Position numbers and translations under genes: made by a program. A stretch of DNA of 64,000 nt from Telmatactis stephensoni (Eukaryota > Cnidaria > Anthozoa > Actiniaria > Isophelliidae): positions 1-64,000 of the forward strand of contig JALIZF010001497.1 of the NCBI GenBank assembly GCA_029948255.1, read 5' to 3'. Each line of letters opens with the position of its first letter. Position 1 is the stretch's first letter. The notes under the pieces are model-generated. The model did not search any database, was not told the DNA's origin, and saw nothing but the letters and a program-made list of their open reading frames with translations. This document shows, one piece after another, positions 12,011 through 25,139 of this stretch.

Positions 12011-15000
12011 ATCTTTCCTTCCTTTGTTTCATTTATTCTTTCTGTTGTTTCATTTGTTGGTTCTCTGCTCTTTCTTTCTTTCCTTTTTTCAAGTGCCCTT
12101 TTTGTGAATTTTCCACCAAGGGGGTGCATTTCCTTCTCTTATTGACCAACAAAAAAGAATGCAAACTAAATAGGAAGACTTTTGGGTGAAATCGCTGATG
12201 TGTTAAAAGGTACTTTCATCTTGTTCTTTCTATATGTTCTCTTTCAGTCTTTCTTTCTGCCTATTTTCTATATGTATCAGTATCCATTATAATATAATTG
12301 AATAACAACAGGAATGAATACTAAATGGGATAGGCTTTTGGGTGAAGTCACTGATATTTGAAGGCAAGACTGTTTGTACCTTCATTTGGCATTAAATCAA
12401 ATTTTCATTTCTGATATTCACAGCATATGTTAATGTGTGCAGTGCAGAATTTGTGTGTTGGTACATTATATGGCTTAACGTAGCTGTTTCTTATCAGACT
12501 TGTCAACTTTTTCTCCTTATTCACCAAACAGCTAGATATGGATATTACTTGTTTAGTATCTATACTAATTATGATGTACACTGTAGTTACCTTAAAAATT
12601 GGCTGTATGACAGTGCTTAAATTACACATAAATGTTAACATGGAAATGATGGACAGTTGTTTTTGGAGTTAGTTGCAAACATTAAATTTCTTTTGTTCTT
12701 CTGTATTCTTTTACATCTCCGATAAAAGTAAGAAAGCCACTATTAATAACGTAATTCAGTTACGTGTACTGTATGTTTTTTTTGTGTTCAAGTTGTGTTT
12801 ATGGAACTTGCTTAATTTATTAGTGTAGACTATATTAGTCTGTTGTATGACAAAAATGTGTCTATATTAGATGTAAAATCTCGAAAAGGGTATATTTATT
12901 TTTTGTTTGTGCTTAATGAATTCTAGAGTTTAAAGCTTAAAAATAAAAATTCAAGCAATAAAGACCCTTCTACATATCAAGGAAATTTTCTTAACAAATT
13001 TTCTTTGACAAATATGTTTTGCTTGTGTAGGTGAGAAAATTTGGCCAAAATTCATATGAAAATGCATAAATTTGCTTAAAAGCTGACAAGGTGATATGGG
13101 GACCTATACATATGGTGGATAAAAATATAAAAATAGGTTAAAAGGAACCAAAATAATTACAAGCTACCATCAAGTACAACATTTATGACTATTAAAAAGA
13201 ATTGATGTAAATTTTAACCCTGGACTTTGTTAAAACTAAAAAGTGTTTGATCAGTACAGCGCTCATAATCTGCAGTCATGTGAAATTTGTTCGATCATCC
13301 AGATGGGCAAATGCATTATTTTGTAAAAGAAAATTGGCTCATTTGGAAGATCGAGCCTTTAGTTTTAAATTACATTAGCATTTATTCTGACTGTTTTAAT
13401 TAATACAGTCTACTGGTACATGCTTGTTACCCAATTTTGGTTCTTTGGTTTTTGGAAACACATGTATTTGGTCTCTTGTTTATATAATTCTGAGATCTTG
13501 AATTAATTGAAAGTGAAAAACAGAATTTAGGCAAATATGCACATGTATGTTTGCAATAATAAGAATTAATGACATGATTGTATAAATATTGTTTGTAGTG
13601 TTAACTGTTGAAATATTAATGATTGATTAAATGGTGGCCAATTTCTTGGTAGAAAAAGGACAACAAAAATTTGATCATCCACATTGTACCTTTTGCTTCA
13701 GTCATTAGCTTTCAATTGATAAATTAATTTCATTAACTAAAGGTGATTAGAGATATTGTAGAGAGTCCAACTCTCAGTAAAATATTGCCAAATTGTTCCG
13801 CTTAAAACTGTCAGTAACTGAACACAGGTTAATGATGTATTTTTCTCAATTTGCTTCTCATTTACTAACAAATCATTCTTAAAATTTTTGAATACAGATA
13901 CATTTATGTCCAAAATGAACATCATTCTACAGATGTTTGATTCAGGCAATTTATAAATTGATATTGTGATTACTGCATTCATAAACATTTCATTAACTAA
14001 ACATCTTTTCATTGAATCTAAATTTGCTTGAATTGGTTATTAAGTCTTATACCATTCAGACGAATGATTCAGAAAGAAATCTCACAATAAATCTTCCAGA
14101 GCTCTTCAGATAACATGTACTGATACATTGCTGATACTGACTTTAGTACATCATTAGATTTTTCTAAACTCTAACCTTGGTTCTAACTAATTAAAAGCTG
14201 TTTTTCAAACCACTTGAAGTTTCTAGGTTCACTGCCAATGAGATTTTGGCTTTCATCATGCCTATGAGTCACTATATTTGATCACCCCAAGGCTTTTCAT
14301 GCCCATTTGCCAATCTAGCTGGCACACTAAAAGAGGTACATGTATTACCCTTGGTTGTGGCATAAGATACTTAAGCCAAATTGTCAAGGGCACAGTTAAA
14401 TTTTGATGTCTGCTCTCTGGAATTTGAACTCTTTTCAAATGGTGAGTTTCTGTAATGCCTATTTTTTGGAAATTTGCTGTGATTTTCTGGGATGTGTTTT
14501 TGTTTTTTTTTGTCTTGTGGCTGGCCTTCGGCCACAGTGTAATAGAGCAATTTTCGTATGAGTGGGAAACTTACCGTGCTGTACTGTGACCATGTCAGTG
14601 CCCTAATATTTATACAAAAATATTCAAAATTCTTGCCGTAACTGTGCTGTGACCACGCCATGCCAATTTCACAGTCATATGAAAATACAGACTAAAGGAC
14701 TGTCATGACTGAATGTGTAGTAACTGATTGATAATTAATTCTCCACTTTCATATTTTATTTTATGCTGTCATTTCAAAGTTTCACAAAATTAGTACATGT
14801 AGCTGGTGGAGTAATCTTAACACAAAACTAACCTTTCTTTAATATATTTATCAATTATTTATACATGTTTTTAATATATCAGCATTCAGGGTAAACCCAC
14901 TGACCTTCAAAGCCATTGAATTCTTAAAGTTTCACTAGGTCACTAGGAAATGTCAGGGATTTTTTAATTGGTTAATGAAACTCTTAAAAATGTTACAAAA

Positions 15001-16226
15001 GTCAGTGAAAAAAAAGTCAGGGAATTTTAGGTTGGGAAGTTCAAACAACTCTTTTAACAGTTTTGCTTGCCTGTGAATGGCATTCCTCAAACCTTAAGCA
15101 TTTAATGTTATTGATATGGATATAATAGAAATAGTTCTAAATTTTTGTCTAGTAAAATGTCAGGGAATTCCATTTTACCAAGATAGTTAGAACCATGTAA
15201 TATCATTCATACAGTTTAAATTCCACTAACTTACCACTTTCCTTAGCGGACACATCCCATTCACTGTATTCAAAAGACGTCCATTGTTTTACCCCAGTAG
15301 CACAGGGTCAGCTAGGAAAGGCTCAATTCAAATATCATTATCATTAAATTTAATACAATAAGCACATATATACATGTAAAAAGCAGTAATATAATAGTTA
15401 TCCATTACCCACATGATCCAAATGATTATAATTTACTCTGTATTTTAAAATTTTGTACCTACAAGCGATTGATTAGCGCTTCTTTTATTGCCCAATACAG
15501 TTAATACACCCCTCAACCTCTTGTACACCTGCCATGACATGGATATCTGCCATATCTCAATTAGATACTGAATAACTCAATTTAAAAACTTTCATTTTGT
15601 CCATGATTCAAGCCAGGTTTGCAGTAGTAGAACTCTATAAGATGTAATTATAAAATCCACTTTGGTTGTCTCCCTGCAGTGATGAGAATTTGAGTAAAAG
15701 GAAGAAAAATAGACAAGTAAAGAAAACAAGTAAAAAATGGCAAGATTGTAGACACTTGAATGTTCATTGGCTAAACGTATTACCAGGGGTTAGGGTGATA
15801 GGCACGCGCCTTGAGCCCTCGCGCTAAAAACTCCCAGATGGCACCTAAAAAATGTAAGGCATATTTACGCGCTCAACTTAGATCACTCTCTCTTTGGAAA
15901 AAATGTGTGTTGTAACGATTCTTCGAGGTGAATTTCAAAGTATTTTATGTGGCAGCGCGTCCTTCTGGGCGGCATTGAGGCACCTACGCCCAACCTCATC
16001 ATTACCGATGAGTTTGACGTCTTAAAAATTGGAAGGAATCCAATAGCACACTGCAGCCGTAAAAATGGAAAGATATAGTATACATCGAACTGAACCATTA
16101 CTGTTCTTTACTTTTGAATCGTTCCAGTTTTTCAAAAATGACCCTTGAATTGTAGAACTTCGGGGCTACATGTATAGGCAATTCCTTGTTTTGGTCTACC
16201 CCAACTGCTGATTCAGTTCAGAACTG
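12011..16226. other. AT-rich intergenic stretch, no supported gene
   Basis: Short ORFs only, none with recognisable motifs or paired splice sites. A degenerate repeat at about 14.5-14.66 kb contains two copies of a TGGTCACAG(C/T)AC block on the minus strand. Confidence 0.5.
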
Positions 16227-16277
16227 GTTTCTGTGCCGGCGTTTTTGTTCTAATAGAACAAAATGCGGCACAGAAAC
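16227..16277. repeat. 51-bp hairpin
   Basis: GTTTCTGTGCCGGCGTTTTT is mirrored by a diverged AAATGCGGCACAGAAAC with a TTCTAATAGAA turn. Confidence 0.7.
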
Positions 16278-18551
16278 TTTTGAAATCTCTTTAAAGAATG
16301 AACCCAAACAGTGTTTTACCTTTATTTTCCGCAAGAAAAACAATCTTGTTTTATTCAATGTGTAGAGTAGAATTCGATTAAATATTAATAAAACCTAGAT
16401 ATAATTTTAATTGAAAAATAGCAGTGTCATTTAATTAATAATTTGATCACGGTTGGTCCACATACTGTACCTCGTGATATAACTAGAATGACCGCTAAGA
16501 TCTATATGATAATGTATATCATAGAAATAGTGTTACTATCACGCGACAATTTGCAAATAACTAATATTGCACATAAGTTATGTAAAAGGTAAAGAAAACA
16601 ATGTAAGAACCTGAAATAAGAAACTAAAAGAAAAACAAACATTGGGAAAAAATGCCGATTCAAAATTTGGTATCGATTTTGCACCTGGTTTATTCCATAT
16701 TTTCACTCTTATTTTTATCGATATCGATAGTTCGGAATAACAGGGGTTTTTGTAACAAAGCTGAAATTGTCTATCATTTTCCCAATGCTGAATCAAACAT
16801 TTTTTTGAAATTGTTTAGGGTTTTTAAAACCAGTCTCTTTATCAACTATTTACATGAGACGCACTTTCTCAAAGAAAATTAATCAATAAATTATTTCCTG
16901 CGAGGCTTCCCTTGTGTCTTTTTAATTAATTTCTTACAACTGTCAAAACTTGATTAGTTTAAGGAATAAACCTGCTACATTACTGGTGGTCTACTTTGTA
17001 AGGTGTGATCTGGTGGTGTCAAAACTGCCACATTGAATGAACGACGCACAAACTCGGTTTGTCTTAAGCCCCCAGATGAAAAATTCTTCATTATCCAAAT
17101 TCCAAATACGAAAACTAACTATTAAAATAACAAGAATAACAACAAAAATACAAGAATAGTTTTTCTCGTGTTGATTGGCCTATTACTAAGAGTTTTAAAA
17201 ACTTGATGACCATGTCAGAATATTGAAATTTAGGTAAAACTAGTGACTAATTTTGTATTCTTTTTGTAATAACCTTCCCGACTGGAATCCGTTTTTCCTT
17301 GTCAGTAATGTCGAAGTTAATTGAAGATTTTAAAACATGTCAACTGAAATCTTGTCGTATTCATGTTTATCCAAAACAAGTAAGACAGATAATGGCAACC
17401 GTATTTTCCTTTATTTTACAATTAATAATAGTAATAATAATATCAAAGGCCTGGCTACACGGTAAAACTTTCCTTGCAGTGTTGCACGCAACAGCAGAAT
17501 AAGCTCCTTCTCCCCCTCCCCATAGAGTGACATTTAATTTTTTTATTCGACGTAGAAGTAGAATCGAGTTTAGCGTACTTCTGCAACGTTGAGCACAAAA
17601 AGTTGTATCAAAGAAACGGCATTAGTTGCGGCTTGGCGTTTCAGACTTTGTGATGCAAACAGAAAGCTTGACTCTACACTTAAAGTGTACTCCAGCTACT
17701 CACGACGTTGCAGGAAAGTTACATCATGTGACAACGCTTAAGAAAAGACGCAATCATTTAGAAGTATTCAATAAATAATGCTCTGGTTTACAGCCGATTT
17801 CGAGTGTCTGTAGCTTTAATGTCCATGGTAAATTTAAAGATCACTACGGTTATAGCTGTGTTGGTCTAGGAAACAATGTATCAGTAAGTTGCTGGTGACG
17901 ATACGAAGATCAAATGACAATGTGACAAGATCCTTTCTCCAAAAAAAAATCCACAAGAACTAGAGAAACAGCGGCAGAGCAGAAAAACGACAAGGCCTCT
18001 ACTTTCGCAATTTTTTTTATTAAACTTGAAGTGATACGCCAAAACTATAAGCGTTTCATTTGTTTCACTGCTGCTCCAAACTTGTGACAAAATCTTGTCG
18101 AACTAGAGTTAAGCTACTTGGAGATATTCACGAAAATGTCAGTTTTTTGCTGATCAAAATATCACATCTCCCAAATTACAAGGCGTTATATCTAAAAATC
18201 GTATTCACTGAATTTTGTTCACATTTGATATTTTGTTCTTTGGCCCCAAAAAGAGAGTGTTTACAAAATATTGATCTTAAATATGGATAGGATTGTCCTT
18301 ATAACGAAAGAAATAAAAAGGTTTTTCTGCTCTGTCGTTAAAACCAATGAGGGATTGATTGGTATAAACCAATGGAATTCTGTAAGGTTGGTATCATGGA
18401 TTGAGCTATCGCTTTTAAATAGGATCCCTACCAACCAACCTCATATAACTTTTAACTCCTGGGATAATGCAGTTATGGTGAATTTTAGGAAGACCATCAT
18501 GATTTTCCCAATGCCATCAGCCTTTTTTGATATAGCTGTATATTAAGTTCA

Positions 18552-18843
18552 GCTATTTCAAAAAAGGTTGTCCTTGGTTTTGGTGCATACTGCATAGTGA
18601 ATACTGCATACCAAGACTGAAATGTATTATGGACAATTTGTAATTGGGTAACAAGAGGCTTTACTAATGTTGATTCTCTGTTTCCTCTCAGGTTGAATCT
18701 AAGTAGACTTTTTCGCAACTTTTCTACTTATAAAAATTGTGAAAAATACCCAAAATTTGATATCCACAATGCATTTTGGTCTTGGTATGCGGTATTCACT
18801 ATGCAGTATGCATTAAAACTGAGGACAACCTTTTTGAAATAGG
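18552..18843. mobile_element. TIR element (MITE), about 290 bp
   Basis: The left arm (from CTATTTCAAAAAAGGTTGTC, about 18552-18650) is the inverted counterpart of the right arm (about 18765-18843, ending GGACAACCTTTTTGAAATAG). Both contain CATACTGCATAGTGAATAC or its complement. No transposase. Confidence 0.75.
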
Positions 18844-19029
18844 TATATAGCGGTTTTAATAGCACTAACATGACAATAGAGATAGAGAAAAGGGTAAGGC
18901 AACCTCCTTTAAGGCACATCTACGTCATTAACAAGTTCTTCTTGACAAGAAAACATGACATTTTTTCATCTTCTACACGATCAAATTTTCAACAACAACA
19001 AATCTTTTATTTAATGAAGGTATAAACAT

Positions 19030-19240
19030 TATTACCGGTGACCCGGTAGTTTACATAATGGCCCTTAATTAAGAATCCCAACTGGCAAGGAGGCGAACCA
19101 GTTGGCTATATACAAGGATGGTCGAGAAACTGACTGTGAACTAGGAGTTGCTCGAAACAAATTCAGCCTCAGCTAGTGGCCAGAGCGAGGATTACCGGAT
19201 TGCGAGATCGAAGCTCTGACCACTCGACCACGCTGCCTCC
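19030..19240 (-). mobile_element. tRNA-derived SINE (family C)
   Basis: On the minus strand GGCAGCGTGGTCGAGTGGTC then AGAGCTTCGATCTCGCAATC is a tRNA-like box A head, followed by a body ending with AGCCAACTGGTTCGCC and CCAGTTGGGATTCTTAA. This layout is typical of cnidarian tRNA SINEs. Confidence 0.7.
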
Positions 19241-19379
19241 CCTTTTTTCTTTGTCAAGGAAAAATTGGCAATTTTGTTGACGTCGACACGAGCCTGTTTT
19301 CTTCGTCAAGGAAAAAGTGCCAAGAAAAATTTGCACGTTTAGATGTGACTTTAAAACCCGTAACAGTGTTCAGCCAACT

Positions 19380-19560
19380 CGCAATGTGCGTACTCTAACC
19401 CACCCCTTCTCTCTCCATCAGTGCTCCACTTTGAGGGTACGTGCTTAAATTAAAGCTACAAAGAATGGAGACAAGTCGAAGCAAGTGTTCGAGGTCGCTG
19501 GGGATCCAACTCAGGGCCTCAGCTGTCGCTTAAAAGGCTGAGTGGGCACTTCCCATCCAA
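19380..19560 (-). mobile_element. SINE (family A), copy within a tandem duplication
   Basis: On the minus strand the head remnant TTGGATCCCCAGCGACCTCG is followed by TTGCTTCGACTTGTCTCC, GTAGCTTTAATTTAAGCACG and GGAGCACTGATGGAGAGAGA, the same order as the SINE at 63.06-63.33 kb. Confidence 0.65.
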
Positions 19561-19570
19561 GGCACGCAAT

Positions 19571-19950
19571 AGTCTTGTATGTTATTCCAGTAAAAAAGTA
19601 CGATATTTTTGGATTCAATATTTTTAGGTCTTTAATCTCATTTGTTCAGCAAATTTAAGTAGAACTTTCTGCTGTTTGGTTCATGATTGCAAGACATTTC
19701 AAATGTGTTGCATGTTATTCCAGTAAAAAGTACGATATTTTGGAATTCAATGTTTTTAAGTCTTTGTGGAACTGTCTACTGTTTGGTTCATGATTGAAAG
19801 ACATTTCAAATGTGTTGCATGTTATTCCAGTAAAAAAGTACGATATTTTGGGATTCAATTAATATTTTTAAGTCTTTAATCTCATTTGTTCAGCAAATTT
19901 AAGTAGAACTGTCTGGTGTTTGGTTCATGATTGAAAGACATTTCAAATGT
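19571..19950. repeat. Tandem array of GTTATTCCAG units
   Basis: GTTATTCCAGTAAAAA starts at 19581, 19713 and 19821. Each unit runs through TACGATATTTTNGGATTCAAT to GACATTTCAAATGTG. Unit lengths are about 132 and 108 bp because the second lacks an internal block. A further copy sits at 20988. Confidence 0.85.
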
Positions 19951-19954
19951 GTAC

Positions 19955-20955
19955 TCACGATGTGCGTCCTCCCCCAACCCCTTCTCTCTCTCCGTCAGTG
20001 CTCCACTTTGAGGGTATTTAGATTAAAGCTAGACCGAATGGAGGCAAGTCGAAATAAGTGTTCGAGGTCGCTGGGGTTCCAACTCAGGACCTTAGCTCTC
20101 GCTTAAGGACGGTGCCCACTAATATGAAGGTAATTTTTTCCTAAGAAACTATGGGTATTAAAGAACTTCTTATAGGCTGTTAGAATCCAAGAAAAGAATT
20201 GGGGGTCTCCATGCATTTTATTGAGTTATACGTCATCAAATGTTGCAAAAAAATGCATATTCTGCTGACCAAAAGAAAAAAATATAAATTCTCCATATCT
20301 TCAAATAGTTTCAAACTTTTTACTGATCAATGCCGTGAAAACCACGAAAACTGAAAAGAACATTTTTGGAAATAACATTTACTTGGCTTTAGGCTTATTG
20401 TAGTCCATGATGACGTAATATAAACTTTGAGATATTCCTATCATCTTCCAATTTTAAATTTATATAAAACTTACAAAAATCTTAGCTGTTTCATTACTTT
20501 ATATATAATTTAGAAAAAGGAAATTAGGAGTATTCAGGCGATTTAAAAAGTTATTTGCGAATAAACGCACGAAATGCGTAAATGACAATTAAATCCCTAG
20601 CCCTCCCTAGAGAATAGAAACATATTCAAGATGGCGCCCAGAATTCTATGGTCAAAACAATCGTTTTTATGCTGTTTTATTCAACGAAAATTGTTGTTTT
20701 TTATTTCATTATAACAAAGGCTATGTCTTTTTCTAAACTGCCCTCTAAAGTATTACTTTTTCCAAAAATCAGAAAATTGCTTTGTTTTCACAATGGTTTT
20801 GCTACGAAGGAACGATCTTCGCAAAACGTCCGCTTTCAAATTTGTGTGTCGCGCGCGCGTTCGATGAGCAAAATGGGCAGATCGAGGTGCGCGCTGACAA
20901 ATATTAGGCACCGTCCTTAAGAGGCTGCGTGCGCACTTACCATCCAAGGCACGCA
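19955..20955 (-). mobile_element. SINE (family A), second copy, split by a TTAA-flanked insertion
   Basis: 19955-20106 matches 19385-19540 (CAGTGCTCCACTTTGAGGGT, GTTCGAGGTCGCTGGGG). The homology stops at CGCTTAA, resumes at TTAAGAGGCTG (20917) and continues into CATCCAAGGCACGCAATA. Removing 20107-20920 restores the uninterrupted order seen in the upstream copy. Confidence 0.75.
20107..20916. mobile_element. 810-bp non-autonomous DNA transposon with TTAA target duplication
   Basis: TTAA at 20103-20106 and 20917-20920 flank the element. Its ends are GGACGGTGCCCACTAATAT (20107-20125) and the inverse of GGACGGTGCCTAATAT, so the terminal 10 bp are perfect inverted repeats. An empty-site equivalent exists at about 19535-19545 in the paralogous upstream copy. 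TTAA duplication is known for piggyBac and Kolobok; the superfamily is not resolved. No transposase domain was recognised in the interior. Confidence 0.85.
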
Positions 20956-21105
20956 ATAATCATGCATGTTATGCAATAATCGTGCATGTTACTCCAGTAA
21001 AAAAAGTACGATATTTTAGGATTCAATATTTTTAGGTCTTTAATCTCATTTGTTCAAATTTAAGTGCACCTGCCTGCTGTTTGGTGATTGAAAGACATTA
21101 CCGTA
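20917..21105. repeat. Distal end of the tandem segmental duplication
   Basis: GAGGCTGCGTGCGCACTTAC then CATCCAAGGCACGCAATA and a GTTACTCCAG unit match 19545-19700. Confidence 0.75.
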
Positions 21106-21687
21106 GATAATCCTCTACCCTTGATGCACGGAAGAGAGATCAGTCGATCAATCTTTTAATGGTCCCTATTTTCTCTTCTTGAAATATTTCATATGCAACT
21201 TCGCTTGAAGATTTCTATACTATAATTAACCCCGGGGGGGGGGGGGACTCCATTGTAAAAGGATCGGGTATGCTTGTCGTATCTCTTAGAGGTAAAAATC
21301 AGAGATTTGGTATCTTTTAGGGTGTTAAAATTGAAGTTTTTTTGCTGTAGTTTCACGTGGAAGCCTTATGCATTAAAAAGTTGTAATAATAATTTCAGTA
21401 TATATTTTTGTGAAGCGCTTAGATAAATTATTATTATTTTATTTTTAATTTTGTTTTTATTTATTTTATTTTATTTTATTTTGTAACATATCTATAATTA
21501 AACATCTATACACATATATCGTATCTATAATAAAAGCACATATAGTATCTGCAATCAAAGCATATATATATATATTTCTGTTAAAAGTTGTATGATTCAA
21601 GTAGACGATTGTAAACTACCTGAAAGCAGTGAGGTTTATAATTGTAAATTAATGTAAAAGGTTATATAATAAAGTTTCCATTATTAT

Positions 21688-21817
21688 TAGAGTACAAACA
21701 CTAAAAGTGTGCAACATAAATGGTACTAAATAGTGATAAGTAATGCCAATTCAATTGTTTTTGTTTAATTAGTGCTATTTAGTACTAAATAGTGCAAAGT
21801 ATTGCACACTTGTACTC

Positions 21818-21819
<2 letters not shown>
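21688..21819. mobile_element. Hairpin MITE, 132 bp
   Basis: TAGAGTACAAACACTAAAAG at the left pairs with the inverse of GCACACTTGTACTCTA at the right, and AGTACTAAATAGTGC blocks lie inside. Its outer TAGAG end resembles the CCGTGAAA hairpin family at 30.9 and 45.9 kb. An (ATT)n tract is directly attached. Confidence 0.6.
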
Positions 21820-21862
<43 letters not shown>

Positions 21863-21870
21863 CATCATCA

Positions 21871-21907
<37 letters not shown>
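21820..21907. repeat. (ATT)n microsatellite
   Basis: An ATT run interrupted by ATC units in the middle. Confidence 0.95.
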
Positions 21908-22739
21908 CATTAAACGTAGCAAGCGTCAGTAAATATAGAATTGCCGCTAAAAATTAAGTTACTGATATAATGTATGTATAGCTTTTCAAGAGTTTAATAT
22001 ATCTCCTTTGGTGAGAAAAACTGTTAAAAAAACAAGTTTTGTAAAAATGAAAAACAAGCTTCGGCATATATAAACAATGCAAATGCGGTGAATTCAAAAA
22101 GAATACCTGAACGTACATTTGTCGGCTGTCAGTTGCGGCAGAGCCTACATGTAACCTCGTCAAAATTCGTAGTCATTGACTGAACCGCGTTAGACATTTT
22201 ATTTATAGATTTTTGTTTCCTTTGTTGTGTAGTAAATTTTGTTTGTATGTTTTTTGTTTGTTTATATATTTGTTTGTAATCGTTTGTCATCAAAAAGAAA
22301 AGTCAATCATGAAAAATGCCTTGCACTGAAGAGGTGCCCGTATTATAAAGATTTTTCAATATGATTTGCCTATAATTGTTCACTTTGTATGGGTGTGTAT
22401 GCTTTCCGCTCCTCATCCTATATGACCTGAAGGCTGCAGCCTTAGAGCCGCTAATATGAATTCCGACTGAGCCAAAGGGGTTTTTTTTTTCGGTGTTTTT
22501 TTTTCTATAGTGCTGTGGGTTTATCATACTATCATATATTTCAGTGTTGCATTTATCCATATTCAGTATTTGATCATTTGATCATAATGATCCTAATCAT
22601 ATTGTTTAGGATTTTATAATTCAAATACGTATATCCACGTGTAGGCACTTATCTCAAAGCACGTGCATTCAATCAAGTGAATAAACATTCTGTTTAGTTC
22701 TTGTCGTCTTTTGTAGTATAAAAACCTTGTTTACAACTT

Positions 22740-22990
22740 TTTGACAAAACGTGAAACTAGAGGTCACATGCAGGTCTCATCAGGTATCTACACACAATTG
22801 CCTGCACATTCCAAAACATATTTTACTCCATCTCACAAAGACTACCATGAAGAGGTCACACGGGCCTCGTCCTGTACCTACGCAATTGCATGTGAATTCA
22901 ATTCATCAAGATTGCCTTTTACGCATCTCCAAAAATACCCAAGAAACATGTCTGAACTTGTACACATAGCATCACATCCCGCTTAGTGAG
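22740..22990. repeat. Diverged tandem pair, about 110-bp unit
   Basis: AGAGGTCACATGCAGGTCTC (about 22760) and AGAGGTCACACGGGCCTCGT (about 22853) begin two copies, each followed by TACACACAATTGCCTGCAC-like and TACGCAATTGCATGTGAA-like segments. There is no protein support. Confidence 0.5.
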
Positions 22991-23909
22991 GGTAGAATAC
23001 CATTTTTATGAATAACCAAAACTATTTCCAGCCTAGGCTTAGCTAACTGCCCCATGCAGAGTTACCAGCTGGGGCCATTGATGTAGTAGTGTGCTCAGAG
23101 ATACCTTGTAGTTCTTCACAATGCCATGCGTACAGGCTATGTTGTTGACCTTCTTCATTGGGCTAAGAACTTTGATGTAAACATCACTTCAACAAGTCTT
23201 ACGTTTGCGTTGAAATGACCTTGGGATTGTATTGGTTACTACAGTTACTGAGTCGTTTTTCGACCTTTTTAGTGCTCCGTGATTTTAATCGTCGCAAACG
23301 TTTTTTAATTTTTCTTTTTGAAATTGAATAACGGTTATGTAGACTCTTAACTTGGCGGAGTAGACTTGTCCCTCTACTTTTGAAAGGACCAAAACGTGGT
23401 CATGTATGATTGCATGTACGCCATCGGAATCGGAAATACGTCAGATTTTGAAGAGATCGTTAAAACGTTTATTACCTCGATGGAAATCCAATCATTACTT
23501 ATGTATTTATTTGTGCGACTTCCTTAAATGTTTTAGTGGGGTATAACGTATCTGAAGAGGATTCAAGGATTTTTATGACAGATCTTTACGCATGGATTTT
23601 TTATTCTTTATTCTTCTAACGTAAAAACGTAGAAATCTAAGTAAGCATTAGCGTCGATAAATGGATAAGAAACTTTGACCTCGCAAAGTCTAATCGCTAT
23701 TGAGTGATGTAACTTGGAAGTGATAGCTCTTCCGTAATTGCTTCCAACATAGAATTACCGGATGCGTTATGTTAGTAAATTCCGGAATATATATAAAACG
23801 GAGAGCAGAAAAGAATAAAAGAAACCGTTACAAAAACGGTCTCTCCTCTGCTTTGAAAAAAAGACATACACAACAAACATACCAGATATATGTATGTAAT
23901 TATGGTCCT

Positions 23910-24112
23910 ATAGGTTGTCTTCTCTTTCCTTCGTTTCCCTCTGTTCTCTTGTCTTCTCTTGTTTTCTCTTTTCGTGTTTTGTTTTGCTTCTCTTGTCCTG
24001 TCTTCTTTTCTTGCACTTCCTTTCCTTTCTTTTCTTTCGTTCCTTTCCTTTCCGTTCCTTTCCTTTCCTTTCCATTTCATTCCTTTGTTTTCTTTTCCTT
24101 TCCTGGATATGG
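23910..24112. repeat. Pyrimidine-rich low-complexity tract
   Basis: Imperfect TTCCTTTCC/TCTTTTC units. Apparent ORFs on both strands here are compositional. Confidence 0.9.
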
Positions 24113-24344
24113 TCGAAACCCACGTTATATTTCCCATTGCCTTTGTTAGAACGTTAGTACTCTACAGACAGGTTTCAGTCTTGCATATCTTACATTTTAC
24201 TTTGTAAAGTTCCATAGAAAACTATATTTAAATATTTCTATATTTAACTAATACCTATGTTATTCTGGAAGTCACTTTATTAAATCATCTTTCCGGCAGT
24301 CCGTTGAACTGTTAGTCAAACTCTAGGACACGGTTTCCCCTTAG

Positions 24345-24637
24345 TCACTGTTTGCAGGAGATTCTTCCTGAACCATGAACCATATTAACTTCAACAATAG
24401 CATGCGAAAGTAATCGAGTCATTTAATTGTTGCTGAACCAGCATGTGATACTGCAGGGTGATGGTATGGTTCAGTAGGTGCAAGTAACTGTTTGCAGGAG
24501 ATTCTTCCTGTATCCATGAACCAATTAGCTTCAACGACAGCATGCAAAAGTAATCGAATGATTTCATTGTTGTTGAAGCAGCATGTGATACTTTAGACGT
24601 GCAGGGTGTTGACATGGTTCACCAGGTGAATGAGTGG
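24345..24637. repeat. Tandem duplication of a 140-bp unit
   Basis: ACTGTTTGCAGGAGATTCTT begins at 24347 and 24487. Both copies share AAAGTAATCGA and CAGCATGTGATACT, and both contain GTGCAGGGTG or a related GCAGGGTG. Confidence 0.8.
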
Positions 24638-25004
24638 GAGTGAATTGATTGGATCATCAACTCGTTAAGTTATCAGTTGTCCAACTCAGTAGGTTATCGT
24701 CCCACCCAAGCATGGCAGAGGGCGGACAACTTCCTTTTTCCATGTATCACTTCTTGGTACTGTTCTGAGCATCTTTGTTGTTGTGTTATCTTTTCTGGGT
24801 GTAAATGGAGTTTCGTCGTCGAACAATGGAGAATCTTCGCCAAGATTAGGGTTTTTCCATGTGTCAATTCGAAGTAATGCCGGTTCTACATATTGCCTCG
24901 CAGTTTTATCTCTTCTTGGTGCAAACTCAGTCTTTTGTCGAACAATTTATCAAATGTAGAATCTTCTAAGTTTCACCAAGACTTTTTGGTTTTTGTTTGT
25001 TTGT

Positions 25005-25062
<58 letters not shown>
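25005..25062. repeat. (GTT)n microsatellite
   Basis: About 18 uninterrupted trinucleotide units after a (GTTT) run. Confidence 0.95.
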
Positions 25063-25139
25063 CATATGTGACGTCAATCACGGTTTTGAACATCTCTTTT
25101 CTTTTGTTCATCTTTTCTCTTGTCGAACACTTTAGAATC

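Noticed and set aside
19571..19950. CRISPR-like spaced repeats
   Set aside because: The units are 108-132 bp with conserved interiors in a eukaryotic genome; this is a minisatellite, not repeats with unique spacers.
23769..24207. Overlapping ORFs on both strands, Phe/Ser/Leu-rich or Lys/Arg/Glu-rich
   Set aside because: Produced by the pyrimidine-rich low-complexity tract; no domain and no codon structure.
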